The notes under the pieces: model-generated
The model's input: only the letters and a program-made list of their open reading frames with translations
What the model was told of the DNA's origin: nothing
Database searches by the model: none
Assembly: GCF_001548395.1 (NCBI RefSeq)
Contig: NZ_AP017367.1
Coordinates: 62,001 to 126,000, forward strand
Length of the DNA: 64,000 nt
From: Leptolyngbya sp. O-77
GTDB lineage: Bacteria; Cyanobacteriota; Cyanobacteriia; Elainellales; Elainellaceae
Reading direction: 5' to 3'
Translations under genes and position numbers: made by a program
Part shown: positions 9,764-18,526 of the stretch, one piece after another
How positions within the stretch are numbered: the stretch's first letter is position 1
Layout of the letters: every line of letters begins with the position of its first letter

Positions 9764-10633
9764 TCACAGGTATTCAGGATAAATGAGCGGCATGAGTTGA
9801 CTGAGCATGATCTGCATGATGTGTGTGCCGTTTCCGGAATGCCAGAATTGGTCTACCTCATGAACTTGACCCGTTTGCACTGCTTTCAGTCGTTTCCATC
9901 GTGGATTGTTTGTGAGTTGCTGGGAGAGTGGTGCGGTTGATGGCGGATAGGTTTGCACAAAGATGACATCGGGGTTACTCTGAACAATCCGATCGAGCGA
10001 AACGGTCATCAAGCCCGGTTCCATTCTTTTTCCCGCAGGTTCTATCCAAGGGTAATGAGTAAGCTGTTGCAGTAAGCTACCCATCGTTCCAACGTCAGTT
10101 TCAATAATGAATCGACGGGAGAGGAGATTGAGTGTTGAACCACCCATCATCAGCACGGTCTTCTGTAAATTCGCTGGAATAGCAGTACGATAGGTCTCAA
10201 TTTGGGTTTCCAGTTGTTGAATGGCGGTTTCGGCTACCGTATCGCGTCCGGTTAGCCGAGCTACATCCCGCAATCTGGCTAATGCAATGTCATATCCGCT
10301 GCCGCTCATGAGATAGGTTGAAGCAATCTGCCGCAGCCAGTGCTGATAAAGCCGATGGGGAAATCTCCAACCTAGAATCAGGTCGGGTTGAAGGGTGCGG
10401 ATGGCTTTCAGGTTTGGCAACATCCAGGAACCGACGGAGGTAAATTGTTGGGCGCGATCGCCGAAAAACTCAGGGCGATCGGCAATGCCTTGAGCAAGAT
10501 AACCCACAGGTTCTAAACCGAGTTCTGCGAGGATATCAATTCCGGTTGCGGTGAGGCAGACGATTCGTTCAGCAGGTTTGCTCAAGTGAAGTTCTGTGTT
10601 TGTAGCATCGATCGCCCGATAGGATTCTCCCAT
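9764..10633 (-). CDS. Periplasmic-binding-fold protein of iron-siderophore type, without signal peptide
   Basis: A roughly 290-residue protein of the FecB/BtuF helical-backbone family: ERIVCLTATGIDILAELGL near the start, LQPDLILGWRF, and the late pattern NPRWKRLKAVQTGQVHEVD. I chose ATG 10633, 17 bases after the upstream methyltransferase stop; a longer frame to 10750 would overlap that gene by 100 bases. From this start there is no signal peptide or lipobox, unusual for a transporter receptor, so it may be leaderless or have lost its 5' end. It is probably the binding component for an Fe-siderophore importer. Confidence 0.75.
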   Translation of the reverse strand: MGESYRAIDATNTELHLSKPAERIVCLTATGIDILAELGLEPVGYLAQGIADRPEFFGDRAQQFTSVGSWMLPNLKAIRTLQPDLILGWRFPHRLYQHWLRQIASTYLMSGSGYDIALARLRDVARLTGRDTVAETAIQQLETQIETYRTAIPANLQKTVLMMGGSTLNLLSRRFIIETDVGTMGSLLQQLTHYPWIEPAGKRMEPGLMTVSLDRIVQSNPDVIFVQTYPPSTAPLSQQLTNNPRWKRLKAVQTGQVHEVDQFWHSGNGTHIMQIMLSQLMPLIYPEYL

Positions 10634-10650
10634 TTTCGCTATCCTGGTTT

Positions 10651-11503
10651 TTACTCGGAGTAGTTTCCGATTTGTAATTGCACAATTCGACCAGAGTTCT
10701 TGAAGAGTGCTAATGGAATAAACGGAAGCAGTTGTGCCAGAATACTCCAAGCGATTGGCAACCGTTGTGAATAATTCAAAAATTGACTGAGATAGAACTC
10801 CTCATGCTTTAACCAAATGTTTGAACCCCAGGTTTCAAGTTTGCTGGACTGATCAATTCCCCATTTAAATTCAGCATTCGTTTTCGAGACAGTATCGTGA
10901 TGCTTAGTAGTGCGTGAGCGTTTACGATTCAGCACATCAAACAGAATTTCAACGGGACTGAAACGAGCATTGATCTGCTGCAATAAGGCTTTATTCTCAG
11001 CCTCTGACAGATACATGGATACGCCTTCGTAGACAATCATCATCGGCTGATTCGGTTCTCGCTGAATCGCATCCATCCAGGTGAAGTCGAGCATTGATTT
11101 GGCAATGAAGTGATGTCGATTGCTCTCCTGGAAGAACTTGTGTCGCAGAGCAATCACCTCAGGGAAATCCACTTCATACCAGCGTACTTGACCGTTATCA
11201 ATCCGAGAAAAGCGGGTACATAATCCTGCACCCAAATTGACAATTACCGCACTCGGATGGGTTTCCAGGAAGTTCTGCACGATGCGATCGATCGCCCTCG
11301 CCCGAATCACGCAGCCCAGCTGCGATGCCCAGCCATTCTCATATTTGCTGAAGTCATAATCCAAGCTTTCTGCAATTTCGACGGCTTTGCGATCGCTCAA
11401 ATAGGCTCTGGACGCTGAGTTTCAAATGGGCACGGGCACAGAGGGTGATCATCAGCGTTTCTGCAACGCCTGTGAGTTGGCTGGTTGGTTCTCGCAGTTG
11501 CAT
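10651..11503 (-). pseudogene. Leucine-carboxyl-methyltransferase-type SAM methyltransferase, frameshifted near the N-terminus
   Basis: The main frame (10651-11400) encodes SDRKAVEIAESLDYDFSKYE, VVNLGAGLCTRF-like SAM-binding motif (VIVNLGAGLCTRFSR), WYEVDFPEV and VYEGVSMYL, matching the LCM/COG3315 family. The expected N-terminus is present further upstream but in other frames: ATG 11503 gives MQLREPTSQLTGVAETLMIT, then ARA, then in a second frame ETQRPEPI, and then the main frame. Two single-base losses, both beside T-runs (about 11428 and 11401), explain this. It is either a recent pseudogene or carries sequencing errors; the TTG at 11400 could start a shorter protein. It is divergent from the AraC gene, with a Fur-like box between. 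Confidence 0.7.
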
Positions 11504-11544
11504 GGTGAGAAGTTTCTAAGGATAAAGGCATTGTGGTAAGATTA

Positions 11545-11565
11545 TTGCAAATTATTCTCATTTGT
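11545..11565. promoter_or_regulatory. Fur-type box in the methyltransferase-AraC divergent region
   Basis: On the minus strand the site reads TGAGAATAATTTGCA, 12 of 15 matches to the symmetric TGAGAATnATTCTCA form. It sits between the two divergent starts (11503 and 11596), where an iron-responsive repressor could control both. Its overlap with the region 5' of ATG 11596 also argues against the longer AraC start at 11533. Confidence 0.5.
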
Positions 11566-11595
11566 GTCAATTGTCAATCTGAACTCACCCCTACC

Positions 11596-12591
11596 ATGAC
11601 GCTCATTTTCAATGAATCCAACTGGGACGAACTGGAACAGCAGGCTCCCGTGCCATGTCCTGCTCATCTGGTTCTGGATGATTTTGAGGAACTAACCGGT
11701 GTGCCCACCTGTTTGGGACGAGGCTACAGTCGCGGCATGGCGCTAGTGCCGGGGGTGTGGTTAAACTTCAACGACAAAGAATATTACCAGGACTTCGTCG
11801 TAAAAACCCCCGCCCACGAGCATCCAATTCAAATCGGAGTTTTTCTGTCAGGCTATTTTGATTGCAATATTTGTCCCAGATTCGGCGGCACGCGCAGCTA
11901 TTTCTCGGGCAGTGGCATTTCACCAGGCTATGCCGAAAGCTACCAGGTGGGGCAGCGGTTTACCTGTATTAATGTCGAGATTAAGCCAGAGGTGCTGGAC
12001 TCGTTTTTAATGGGCAATTGCCAGCAGTCGTCTCATCAGGTACGGCAGTTGTTTAAAGGAGAAGATTGGAAAGTTGCGTTTTATCCCAGTGTCACGCCTG
12101 AGATTCGGGCGATCGCCCAGCAGATGTGGGATGCGCCTTATCGTGGGGAGTTGAAGCGGCTCTATCTCCAGGCGAAGGTGCTAGAACTTTTGGTCATCTA
12201 CCTTGACTTGATTGCTGATAGCTCAGAACAACCTCGTGTACCTGGACTGAAACCACAGACGATCGCGCGTTTGCACTATGCCAGGGAGATTTTGGAGACG
12301 CGATTAGAAAATCCACCCTCTGTCCTGGAATTGGCAAAACAGGTAGGCTTGAGCGATCGCACTCTGCTGCGCGGGTTTAAACAGCTATTTGGCACAACGG
12401 TGATCGGGTTCTCGATGCAGCAACGCTTGAAAAGGGCTGAACACTTGTTGCGGCAGGGCGATCGAACGGTGTCGGAAGTGGCGCGACTGATGGGATATGG
12501 GAATTTATGGTACTTTGCATCGGTGTTTAAGCGGCAGTTTGGCATCACACCAAGCCAGTGTTTGGCTGGAGAAAAGTCGGTTTTGTTGTAG
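11596..12591 (+). CDS. AraC-family transcriptional regulator (PchR-like)
   Basis: A 331-residue regulator. The C-terminal part has two helix-turn-helix motifs: PSVLELAKQVGLSDRTLLRG and TVSEVARLMGYGNLWYFASV, ending FKRQFGITPSQC, the AraC signature. The N-terminal 200 residues resemble the sensor part of PchR-type regulators, which bind ferric siderophores and switch on siderophore genes. ATG 11596 is preferred over an upstream start because a Fur-like box lies just before it. It precedes a TonB-dependent receptor gene, its likely target. Confidence 0.88.
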   Translation: MTLIFNESNWDELEQQAPVPCPAHLVLDDFEELTGVPTCLGRGYSRGMALVPGVWLNFNDKEYYQDFVVKTPAHEHPIQIGVFLSGYFDCNICPRFGGTRSYFSGSGISPGYAESYQVGQRFTCINVEIKPEVLDSFLMGNCQQSSHQVRQLFKGEDWKVAFYPSVTPEIRAIAQQMWDAPYRGELKRLYLQAKVLELLVIYLDLIADSSEQPRVPGLKPQTIARLHYAREILETRLENPPSVLELAKQVGLSDRTLLRGFKQLFGTTVIGFSMQQRLKRAEHLLRQGDRTVSEVARLMGYGNLWYFASVFKRQFGITPSQCLAGEKSVLL

Positions 12592-12652
12592 TAAAAAGCG
12601 ATTTTGTTGATAGACGCAGCCCCTTCTGCTTCCCTATACTGAGCCTCATTGC

Positions 12653-12672
12653 AATCAGGAATAATTTTCAAC
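12653..12672 (+). promoter_or_regulatory. Weak Fur-like site before the TonB-dependent receptor gene
   Basis: The stretch TCAGGAATAATTTTCAACA shares GAATAATTT and CAA, with the same spacing, with the minus-strand form of the box at 11545-11565. It lies about 30 bases before the receptor start. It is only half-palindromic, so the call is tentative. Confidence 0.3.
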
Positions 12673-12702
12673 AAATCTGATAGTTGCGTGTGAGGCGTTT
12701 TC

Positions 12703-15285
12703 ATGAAAGTTGGGCTGCGGTTATTTCAGGTTAGTCTGTGGATTGTTGTCGGAGTATTGGGAAGTGTTGGCGGTGGAGCATTCCCTGCAATGGCTCAAGA
12801 AGAACCAGGGAGTGATGAGGGCTTAGCTCTAAGTGATGTTCTAGAGGCTCAACCCGATGATTTGCAACCTGCACTGTCTGCCCCCAGTGCTGAGATTCCT
12901 CAGCTGCATGAATTGGAGCAACCTGCGACAACGATCGAAGATTGGGTGGCACAAATCGAAGCGTCGTTGGTGCAAATTACCAATGTGCGGGTTGAAGCCA
13001 CCGACACAGGATTACAGGTGATTCTGGAAACAGAGAATGGTGTTTTGGAGGTGCCGGAAACGCAATCGGTAGGGAATGCTCTGATTGCCGATATTCCCAA
13101 TGCCACCATTGCTGAAGAGTTTTCGCAGGCAGAGCCGATCGACGGGATCGCGTTGATGAGTGTGAGCAGGTTACCCGGTGGCAGAGTACGAGTTGCCATT
13201 ACAGGAACGGATGCACCACCTGTGGCTGAAGTGAGAACAGAAGCTCAGGGCTTGGTATTGGCGGTAACGCTGGGAGATGCAGATGCAGTCACGGAAGAAG
13301 ACGCGATTCAGGTGGTGGTGATAGGGGAGCAAGATGAGGGCTATAACCCATCGAGTGCCTCAACCGCAACGCGAACGGATACGCCACTCCGGGATATTCC
13401 CCAATCGATTCAGGTCATTCCCCAACGGGTGATCGAAGATCAGGGTGTCACTGGATTACAAGATGCTGTACGCAATAATGCACCCGGTGTAACAACGTCA
13501 GCAAATTATGCTGGAACCGGGCAAGGTGAATTCATCATTCGCGGCTTTCAACAAAACAACAACTTCCGCAATGGATTTCGTGCTGGTAGGTTTGGCTATA
13601 TTGCCGATCTTGCTGACGTGGAGCGTATTGAAGTTTTGCGCGGGCCTGCTTCAGTTTTGTTCGGGCAATTACAGCCAGGTGGCATTGTCAACCTTGTAAC
13701 AGAGCAACCTCTGAGTGAGCCTACTTATAACATCGAGTTCACAGGAGGGCAGTTCAGTTTTTATCGTCCGGAGCTGGATTTTTCTGGACCTTTGACAGAA
13801 AACGGAGAATTGCTATACCGCCTCAATGTGGCTTATCAAAACGCTGGCAGCTTTCGAGATGAGGTCAACTCAGAGCGATTCTTTATTGCACCAGTTTTGC
13901 AATGGAATATCAGTGAGAATACGACGTTAACCGTTGATTTCTCCTACTTGTACAATGATCCTGTCTTCGATCGCGGACTAGTAGCACTCAGCGATGGTTC
14001 TTTAGTTCTGCCAATCAACCGATTTCTGGGCTATCCGTCTCTGGATGATTACATTGAAGAGCAGGTGCGAGCAGGCTATCGCTTCGAACATCGCTTCAAT
14101 GAAAACTGGGAACTCCGCAATGCCTTCTCCTTCTCTTCCGTTTTACAAACCGGATTTCATTCAGATTTTGCTGGCCGTTTGATTGACGATCGCTTTGTGC
14201 CACGAGAGTATCTCGATTCTGAGTTTCTAAATGAAGAATATGGACTACAAACTGATTTGATAGGTCGGTTCAGTACAGGTTCTCTTCAGCATCAATTGCT
14301 AGCTGGATTTGATTTAAATCGTTCCACTGATAGCTATGTATCTCGCTTTGCACCGCTACCTCCTCTGGATATTTTTGATCCTAACTATGATGTTTCTACT
14401 CCCAGTGAAACAGAATCAGGCTATTTTCAAACAGTATTTAATAATAATCTGGGAATTTATATTCAGGATCAAATTACTGTACTGGAGAATCTGAAACTCC
14501 TAGTAGGTGGACGGCTAGACTTCACAGAACAGGAGCAGAACTTTTTCGGAGAGGAAGGTTCTCAGTCTGATACGGCGTTTAGCCCGCGTATTGGCATCGT
14601 TTATCAACCGATCGAACCTATTTCACTCTATGCTAGTTTCAGCCAGTCTTTCTTTCCAGTCATTGGGCGATCGCGAACCAATGAAACTTTTCGTCCAGAA
14701 CGTGGTACTCAATACGAAATTGGTGTTAGAGCAGACATTACAGATAACCTTTCTGCGACTTTAGCCGCTTATGACATCACCAAAACCAATGTCCTTACGA
14801 CTGATTTAAATGATCCGAATTTCTCAATTCAAGTTGGAGAGCAGCGGAGCCAGGGTATTGAGCTTACCCTGACGGGCGAAATTTTACCGGGATGGAACAT
14901 CTATGCAGGATATACTTACACGGATGCCCGTGTCACAGAAGATAACGATATTCCTGAAGGAGATATTTTACGGAGTGTTCCTGAACATGGAGCCAATTTG
15001 TGGACCACTTACGAAATTCAAACTGGCAATTTCCGAGGATTGGGGTTTGGACTTGGACTCATTTTTGTAGATGAACGGGAAGCAGAATTACCCAATAGTA
15101 ATTTTCAGGTTCCAGGCTATGTACGTACTGATGTTGCCCTATTCTATCAACGAGAACGCTGGCGGGCTGCTATCAATATTCGCAACTTGTTTGATGTTGA
15201 ATATTATGAAACAGCCCAAAACCGCAATGCTGTTTATCCGGGCGCGCCGCTAAACGTGACGGCATCCCTCTCCTACACGTTCTAA
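12703..15285 (+). CDS. TonB-dependent siderophore receptor with N-terminal AMIN domain
   Basis: An 860-residue outer-membrane receptor. It has a signal peptide (residues 1-30, ending near FPAMAQ), an AMIN-type domain at about 85-195 (VTNVRVEATDTGLQVILETE-like), the plug domain from about 225 (TPLRDIPQSIQVIPQRVIED, GEFIIRGF, VLFGQLQPGGIVN), and a 22-strand-type barrel ending NVTASLSYTF with the terminal aromatic expected of barrel proteins. The AMIN domain before the plug is typical of cyanobacterial receptors. It imports a ferric siderophore using TonB-ExbBD energy; the binding lipoprotein follows 68 bases downstream. Confidence 0.95.
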   Translation: MKVGLRLFQVSLWIVVGVLGSVGGGAFPAMAQEEPGSDEGLALSDVLEAQPDDLQPALSAPSAEIPQLHELEQPATTIEDWVAQIEASLVQITNVRVEATDTGLQVILETENGVLEVPETQSVGNALIADIPNATIAEEFSQAEPIDGIALMSVSRLPGGRVRVAITGTDAPPVAEVRTEAQGLVLAVTLGDADAVTEEDAIQVVVIGEQDEGYNPSSASTATRTDTPLRDIPQSIQVIPQRVIEDQGVTGLQDAVRNNAPGVTTSANYAGTGQGEFIIRGFQQNNNFRNGFRAGRFGYIADLADVERIEVLRGPASVLFGQLQPGGIVNLVTEQPLSEPTYNIEFTGGQFSFYRPELDFSGPLTENGELLYRLNVAYQNAGSFRDEVNSERFFIAPVLQWNISENTTLTVDFSYLYNDPVFDRGLVALSDGSLVLPINRFLGYPSLDDYIEEQVRAGYRFEHRFNENWELRNAFSFSSVLQTGFHSDFAGRLIDDRFVPREYLDSEFLNEEYGLQTDLIGRFSTGSLQHQLLAGFDLNRSTDSYVSRFAPLPPLDIFDPNYDVSTPSETESGYFQTVFNNNLGIYIQDQITVLENLKLLVGGRLDFTEQEQNFFGEEGSQSDTAFSPRIGIVYQPIEPISLYASFSQSFFPVIGRSRTNETFRPERGTQYEIGVRADITDNLSATLAAYDITKTNVLTTDLNDPNFSIQVGEQRSQGIELTLTGEILPGWNIYAGYTYTDARVTEDNDIPEGDILRSVPEHGANLWTTYEIQTGNFRGLGFGLGLIFVDEREAELPNSNFQVPGYVRTDVALFYQRERWRAAINIRNLFDVEYYETAQNRNAVYPGAPLNVTASLSYTF

Positions 15286-15353
15286 ACTTATTGCTTTTGA
15301 AAGCATAGAATGAATGTTGTGTTAAATGATTCTTCGTTTGTTTCAAAAAGAGA

Positions 15354-16403
15354 ATGGGTAAACAACGTAATCATTCTTCTTATCATCTTCGAAGGTGGAT
15401 AAAATGGTGCTTTCTGCTAGTAGCAACGATCGCACTTATTTCAGGATGTAACTTTGTTTCTTCACAGCGTAATTCTCCACAGAAAAGCGTAGATTCAGTT
15501 GCATCATCTGCCGAGTTTCGTACAGTGCATCATGTTTTAGGAGAAACAAAAATTCCTATTCATCCTCAGCGAATTCTAGCGTTGTCAGGAACCACGGATT
15601 TAGACACACTCCTAGCACTGGAAACGCCTCCGATGGCAGCAGGCGTTGATCCTAGCTATCACACAAAGAATGGATTTTTCCCGCATTTCAACGGAAAGAC
15701 CGATGGTATTCAGCCCATTCCAACCTGGCCTAAGCCCAACCTAGAACAAATTCTACAATTGAAGCCAGATTTGATTTTGGGTCAACGCAACTATGTTGAG
15801 CCAGTTTATGATCGGCTATCCCAGATTGCGCCAACATTTGTTTACGAAAATGCCATTGGTAATCCAGAATGGCGAGTAGTGTTCCGAGAAATTGCAGCAG
15901 CCATAGGTCAATCTGCCAAAGGAGAACAAGTGCTGAATGATTTAGAGCAGCGCCTAAGCCAACTAAAAGAAGCTTTAAGCAAACAAAATCATGAAACAGA
16001 AATATCTGTTATTTTCTATTGGACAGAAAACCGTTATGTCTACAGCATTTTTGGTAAACGATCGTTTGGTGGTAGTCTCTTAGAAGAATTGGAATTGCCA
16101 CGTCCTTCTGCACAAAGATTTGACGCTCTTTCTCAAGATGTAAGCTTAGAACTAACCTCTTATGCCGATGGAGACATTATCTTTTTGCTGAATTATAGTG
16201 AGCCTGAAGAGGTTGAGAAATTGATTGAGAATCCACTTTGGAGCCAACTCAAGGCAGTACAAAATAACCGGGTTTATAGAGTTAACAATATTCACTGGTA
16301 TACTCCAGGTGTTCTTGCTGCCCATGCCGTTTTGGATGACGTAGAGCGATATGTATTAGGACGATCGGGAAGCAGCGATGGAGCGCGATCGCTTGAGAGA
16401 TGA
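15354..16403 (+). CDS. Iron-siderophore ABC transporter substrate-binding lipoprotein
   Basis: A 349-residue lipoprotein with a type II signal ending ALISGC (cysteine at about residue 32). It has the FecB/FepB fold: TKIPIHPQRILALSGTTDLD, LKPDLILGQRNYVEPVYDRL, and the late segment NPLWSQLKAVQNNRVYRV. It captures the ferric siderophore in the periplasm and hands it to a FecCD permease such as those at 90-1136 and 4181-5212. It sits directly downstream of the receptor gene and probably shares its promoter. Confidence 0.93.
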   Translation: MGKQRNHSSYHLRRWIKWCFLLVATIALISGCNFVSSQRNSPQKSVDSVASSAEFRTVHHVLGETKIPIHPQRILALSGTTDLDTLLALETPPMAAGVDPSYHTKNGFFPHFNGKTDGIQPIPTWPKPNLEQILQLKPDLILGQRNYVEPVYDRLSQIAPTFVYENAIGNPEWRVVFREIAAAIGQSAKGEQVLNDLEQRLSQLKEALSKQNHETEISVIFYWTENRYVYSIFGKRSFGGSLLEELELPRPSAQRFDALSQDVSLELTSYADGDIIFLLNYSEPEEVEKLIENPLWSQLKAVQNNRVYRVNNIHWYTPGVLAAHAVLDDVERYVLGRSGSSDGARSLER

Positions 16404-16734
16404 TCAAACGGTCAAAGGGATATCGATGGATAAATAAGTGCGATCGCCGATCTTGCAGGATGCGTAAAGCCTTCGGCATACCAGAAAAGTGCAGCGTAAC
16501 ACATCACCTAAACCTCACTCATCCCCAACATCAACAGGTGAAATCATCGTCTCCTGTAATCCCCAATCAACTGGATAAATCCCCTTTGCTACATACCGAT
16601 AAAAACTAGAATACTGACAATCCGCAGCCCGACCGCACCTAATAAAATTGGGGCAACTGGGGAAGATTCTACCAATTAACAACCGTTAACACATTCACCT
16701 TAGCAAACTCTTGATCAGTGCGATCGCCCTCGCC
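16404..16734. other. Intergenic stretch without a supported gene
   Basis: HIP1 core sites are present. A 69-codon frame begins at 16400 with a 4-base overlap to the preceding gene but has no recognisable domain, a skewed composition, and I do not support it. Confidence 0.4.
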
Positions 16735-16765
16735 GTAGGTTGGGTTGAGGCAACGAAACCCAGCA
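16735..16765 (+). repeat. REP-like palindrome 5' of the RAYT gene
   Basis: Imperfect palindrome with arms TTGGGTT and AACCCA around GAGGCAACGA. A near-identical copy in opposite orientation lies at 17440-17468, so the two flank the RAYT gene, as is known for REP-associated tyrosine transposases. Confidence 0.7.
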
Positions 16766-16790
16766 TCCCCAAATATCTCAACGGCTGATT

Positions 16791-17386
16791 GTGAGATTTC
16801 CCGCTTCCCTGTCCATTCTAAACTTATCCAGAATAGACCAACCCATACAGTACCGCCGCGCTAACACCCCCGGAGCCACCTACTTCTTCACCGTTGTCAC
16901 CTATCAACGTCAGCACCTCTTTGATTGCCCAGAAACCTCCAACTCCTGCGTTCTGCCTTTCATCAGGTGCAACAGCGTCATCCTTTCACCATTGATGCCA
17001 TTGTGGTTCTACCCGATCACCTTCACTGTCTTTGGACATTACCAAAAAGCGATGCCAACTATTCCAGCCGTTGGCGATTGCTCAAAAGCGAATTTAGCCG
17101 CCATTGTCCGTCTCGCTACAAACGTCAACGGTCACAATCCCGTCAGCACAAAGGAGAACAAGCAATCTGGCAGCGGCGCTTTTGGGAACATCAAATTCGA
17201 GATGAAGCCGATTTGATTCGGCATGTGGACTATATTCATTACAATCCGGTGAGACATGGGTTTGTTGAAGCACCTAAGGATTGGGTCTATTCAAGCTTTC
17301 ACCGATTCGTGCAAAGAGAAATTTATGAGGAACACTGGAGGGCAAACGAGACAATGAATTTTTCTGCTGAAGTGGGTCAAGAGTGA
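16791..17386 (+). pseudogene. REP-associated tyrosine transposase (RAYT), frameshifted
   Basis: The first frame gives QYRRANTPGATYFFTVVTYQ, the standard RAYT N-terminus. Near 16940 similarity moves to another frame: LQLLRSAFHQVQQRHPF, then AIVVLPDHLHCLWTLP with the catalytic-type HLH motif, WQRRFWEHQIRDEADL and YIHYNPVRHGFV. The tyrosine within this last segment is the expected nucleophile. One frameshift separates the halves, so the gene is inactive unless recoded. The exact start is uncertain (GTG 16791 is the first available). RAYTs mobilise or maintain REP palindromes, two of which flank this gene. Confidence 0.85.
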
Positions 17387-17439
17387 GTCAGATGTTGACT
17401 GAATCGAACGTTTCGATAAGTGTTGTAATCTCTGTGAAC

Positions 17440-17468
17440 GCTGGGTTGAGGAACGAAACCCAACCTAC
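17440..17468 (-). repeat. REP-like palindrome 3' of the RAYT gene
   Basis: Inverted partner of the repeat at 16735-16765: GCTGGGTTGAGG, then AACGAAACCCAACCTAC. The orientation is opposite to the upstream copy. Confidence 0.7.
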
Positions 17469-17477
17469 TACTGAGTA

Positions 17478-17624
17478 ATTCTCTACGAGACAGTAAAGCC
17501 GAACGAGGGTTGTGGGAAGGGGGTGATCGAAAAATGGGGAGGAGCGATCGAACGGTGTCTTGTGGGGAGGCGATTCTCTACGAGACGGCAAAGCTGAACG
17601 GGGTTTGTGGGAAGGGGGCGATCG
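17478..17624 (+). repeat. Direct repeat, two 52-bp copies 95 bp apart
   Basis: Copies at 17478-17529 and 17573-17624 share ATTCTCTACGAGAC, AAAGC, GAACG and TTGTGGGAAGGGGG with a few substitutions. The intervening 43 bases are unrelated. This non-coding stretch lies between the RAYT repeat and the toxin gene; its function is unknown. Confidence 0.7.
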
Positions 17625-17659
17625 CGTAAAGCGTTGAGAAAGAGCGATCGCCTCAATTC

Positions 17660-18094
17660 TTACTCAAGAAACTGCACTAAAGCCGCAACCTTGTCTCCCA
17701 ACCGAATAAAGTCTTTAGGATTCAACGTTAGCAAATGGTCAACTTCAGCTTTCAGGGCTGCTTGAGCAATGACCGTATCAAATATTCCTCCACCAACCAG
17801 TTTGAATGTCCGCATCAACGCAATTGCTTTCCGATAATCTTCTGCCAACAGAGGTACAGGTTCCAGGTATTTTAACAGATCCGCGATCGCCGCTTCTGCC
17901 TCATCTGGCAAAACTTTTAGCGGTTGAGATAAACGAGTAATTACAGCATAAATTTCTGCCAAACTATGCGTTGAAAGATAACCCTCAACCTCTCCTCGTT
18001 GTGCTAACTCCAGTTTAGGAAATGCTAAATCATGACTGCGATGTTCAACCAGCAAAGCTGCAATCAAAACAGAGGTATCATACAAAACCTTCAT
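17660..18094 (-). CDS. PIN-domain ribonuclease toxin (VapC-like)
   Basis: A 144-residue PIN protein: MKVLYDTSVLIAALL with the first acidic residue, SLAEIYAVITRL with a central acidic residue, and GGGIFDTVIAQAA with the conserved late aspartate. Such proteins cleave RNA using metal ions and act as toxins. Its start overlaps the stop of the upstream small gene by 4 bases, the usual antitoxin-toxin layout. Confidence 0.88.
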   Translation of the reverse strand: MKVLYDTSVLIAALLVEHRSHDLAFPKLELAQRGEVEGYLSTHSLAEIYAVITRLSQPLKVLPDEAEAAIADLLKYLEPVPLLAEDYRKAIALMRTFKLVGGGIFDTVIAQAALKAEVDHLLTLNPKDFIRLGDKVAALVQFLE

Positions 18095-18381
18095 GACTTA
18101 AATTGCCCAATCTGATTCTGAATTCGCTCCTCTCTTACATCGCTAATGAATGTATTGATATCAAGCTCATCCAATTTATCAGTTTCAATGACTAGAATTC
18201 CCTGCTTACGATGTAATCGGCTTGCCGCTTTTGGCTCTGTTTCTTCCTGCAATGGCATAGTCATTTCAACAGGAGATTGCTGCCGTTGCATCACTCGCAG
18301 CAGTTCCAGAAGTGCCCGAACCAGCTCATCGGGAGACTGCTCGATCGCTTCGATTAATTCCTCTTTAGGAGTCATTGCCAT
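18091..18381 (-). CDS. Putative antitoxin partner of the PIN toxin
   Basis: A roughly 96-residue acidic protein starting MAMTPKEELIEAIEQSPDEL, with a helical N-terminus and a C-terminal DISDVREERIQ-like tail (INTFISDVREERIQNQIGQF). It overlaps the PIN gene by 4 bases. I do not recognise a DNA-binding fold, so the antitoxin role rests on position and size. I chose ATG 18381 over 18396; 18375 is also possible. Confidence 0.6.
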   Translation of the reverse strand: MAMTPKEELIEAIEQSPDELVRALLELLRVMQRQQSPVEMTMPLQEETEPKAASRLHRKQGILVIETDKLDELDINTFISDVREERIQNQIGQFKS

Positions 18382-18526
18382 TTTGCCCCTTGTCAATAAA
18401 GTTAAGCCGATCAGTCTTCAGCAATAGCCTTTCCAGAGTGGTGAGTATCCACCGAGATAGGAGAGAGATTGCGATCGCCCGACCGCGCTTTTACAACTCA
18501 TTATAATGTTCCTTAAAACAGCATCG

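Noticed and set aside
16400..16609. 69-codon frame overlapping the substrate-binding lipoprotein stop
   Set aside because: The ATGA overlap looks attractive, but the product has no recognisable features and ends in non-coding-like sequence.
17478..17624. Direct repeats considered as a CRISPR array
   Set aside because: Only two diverged 52-base copies 95 bases apart, no regular spacers and no cas gene nearby.
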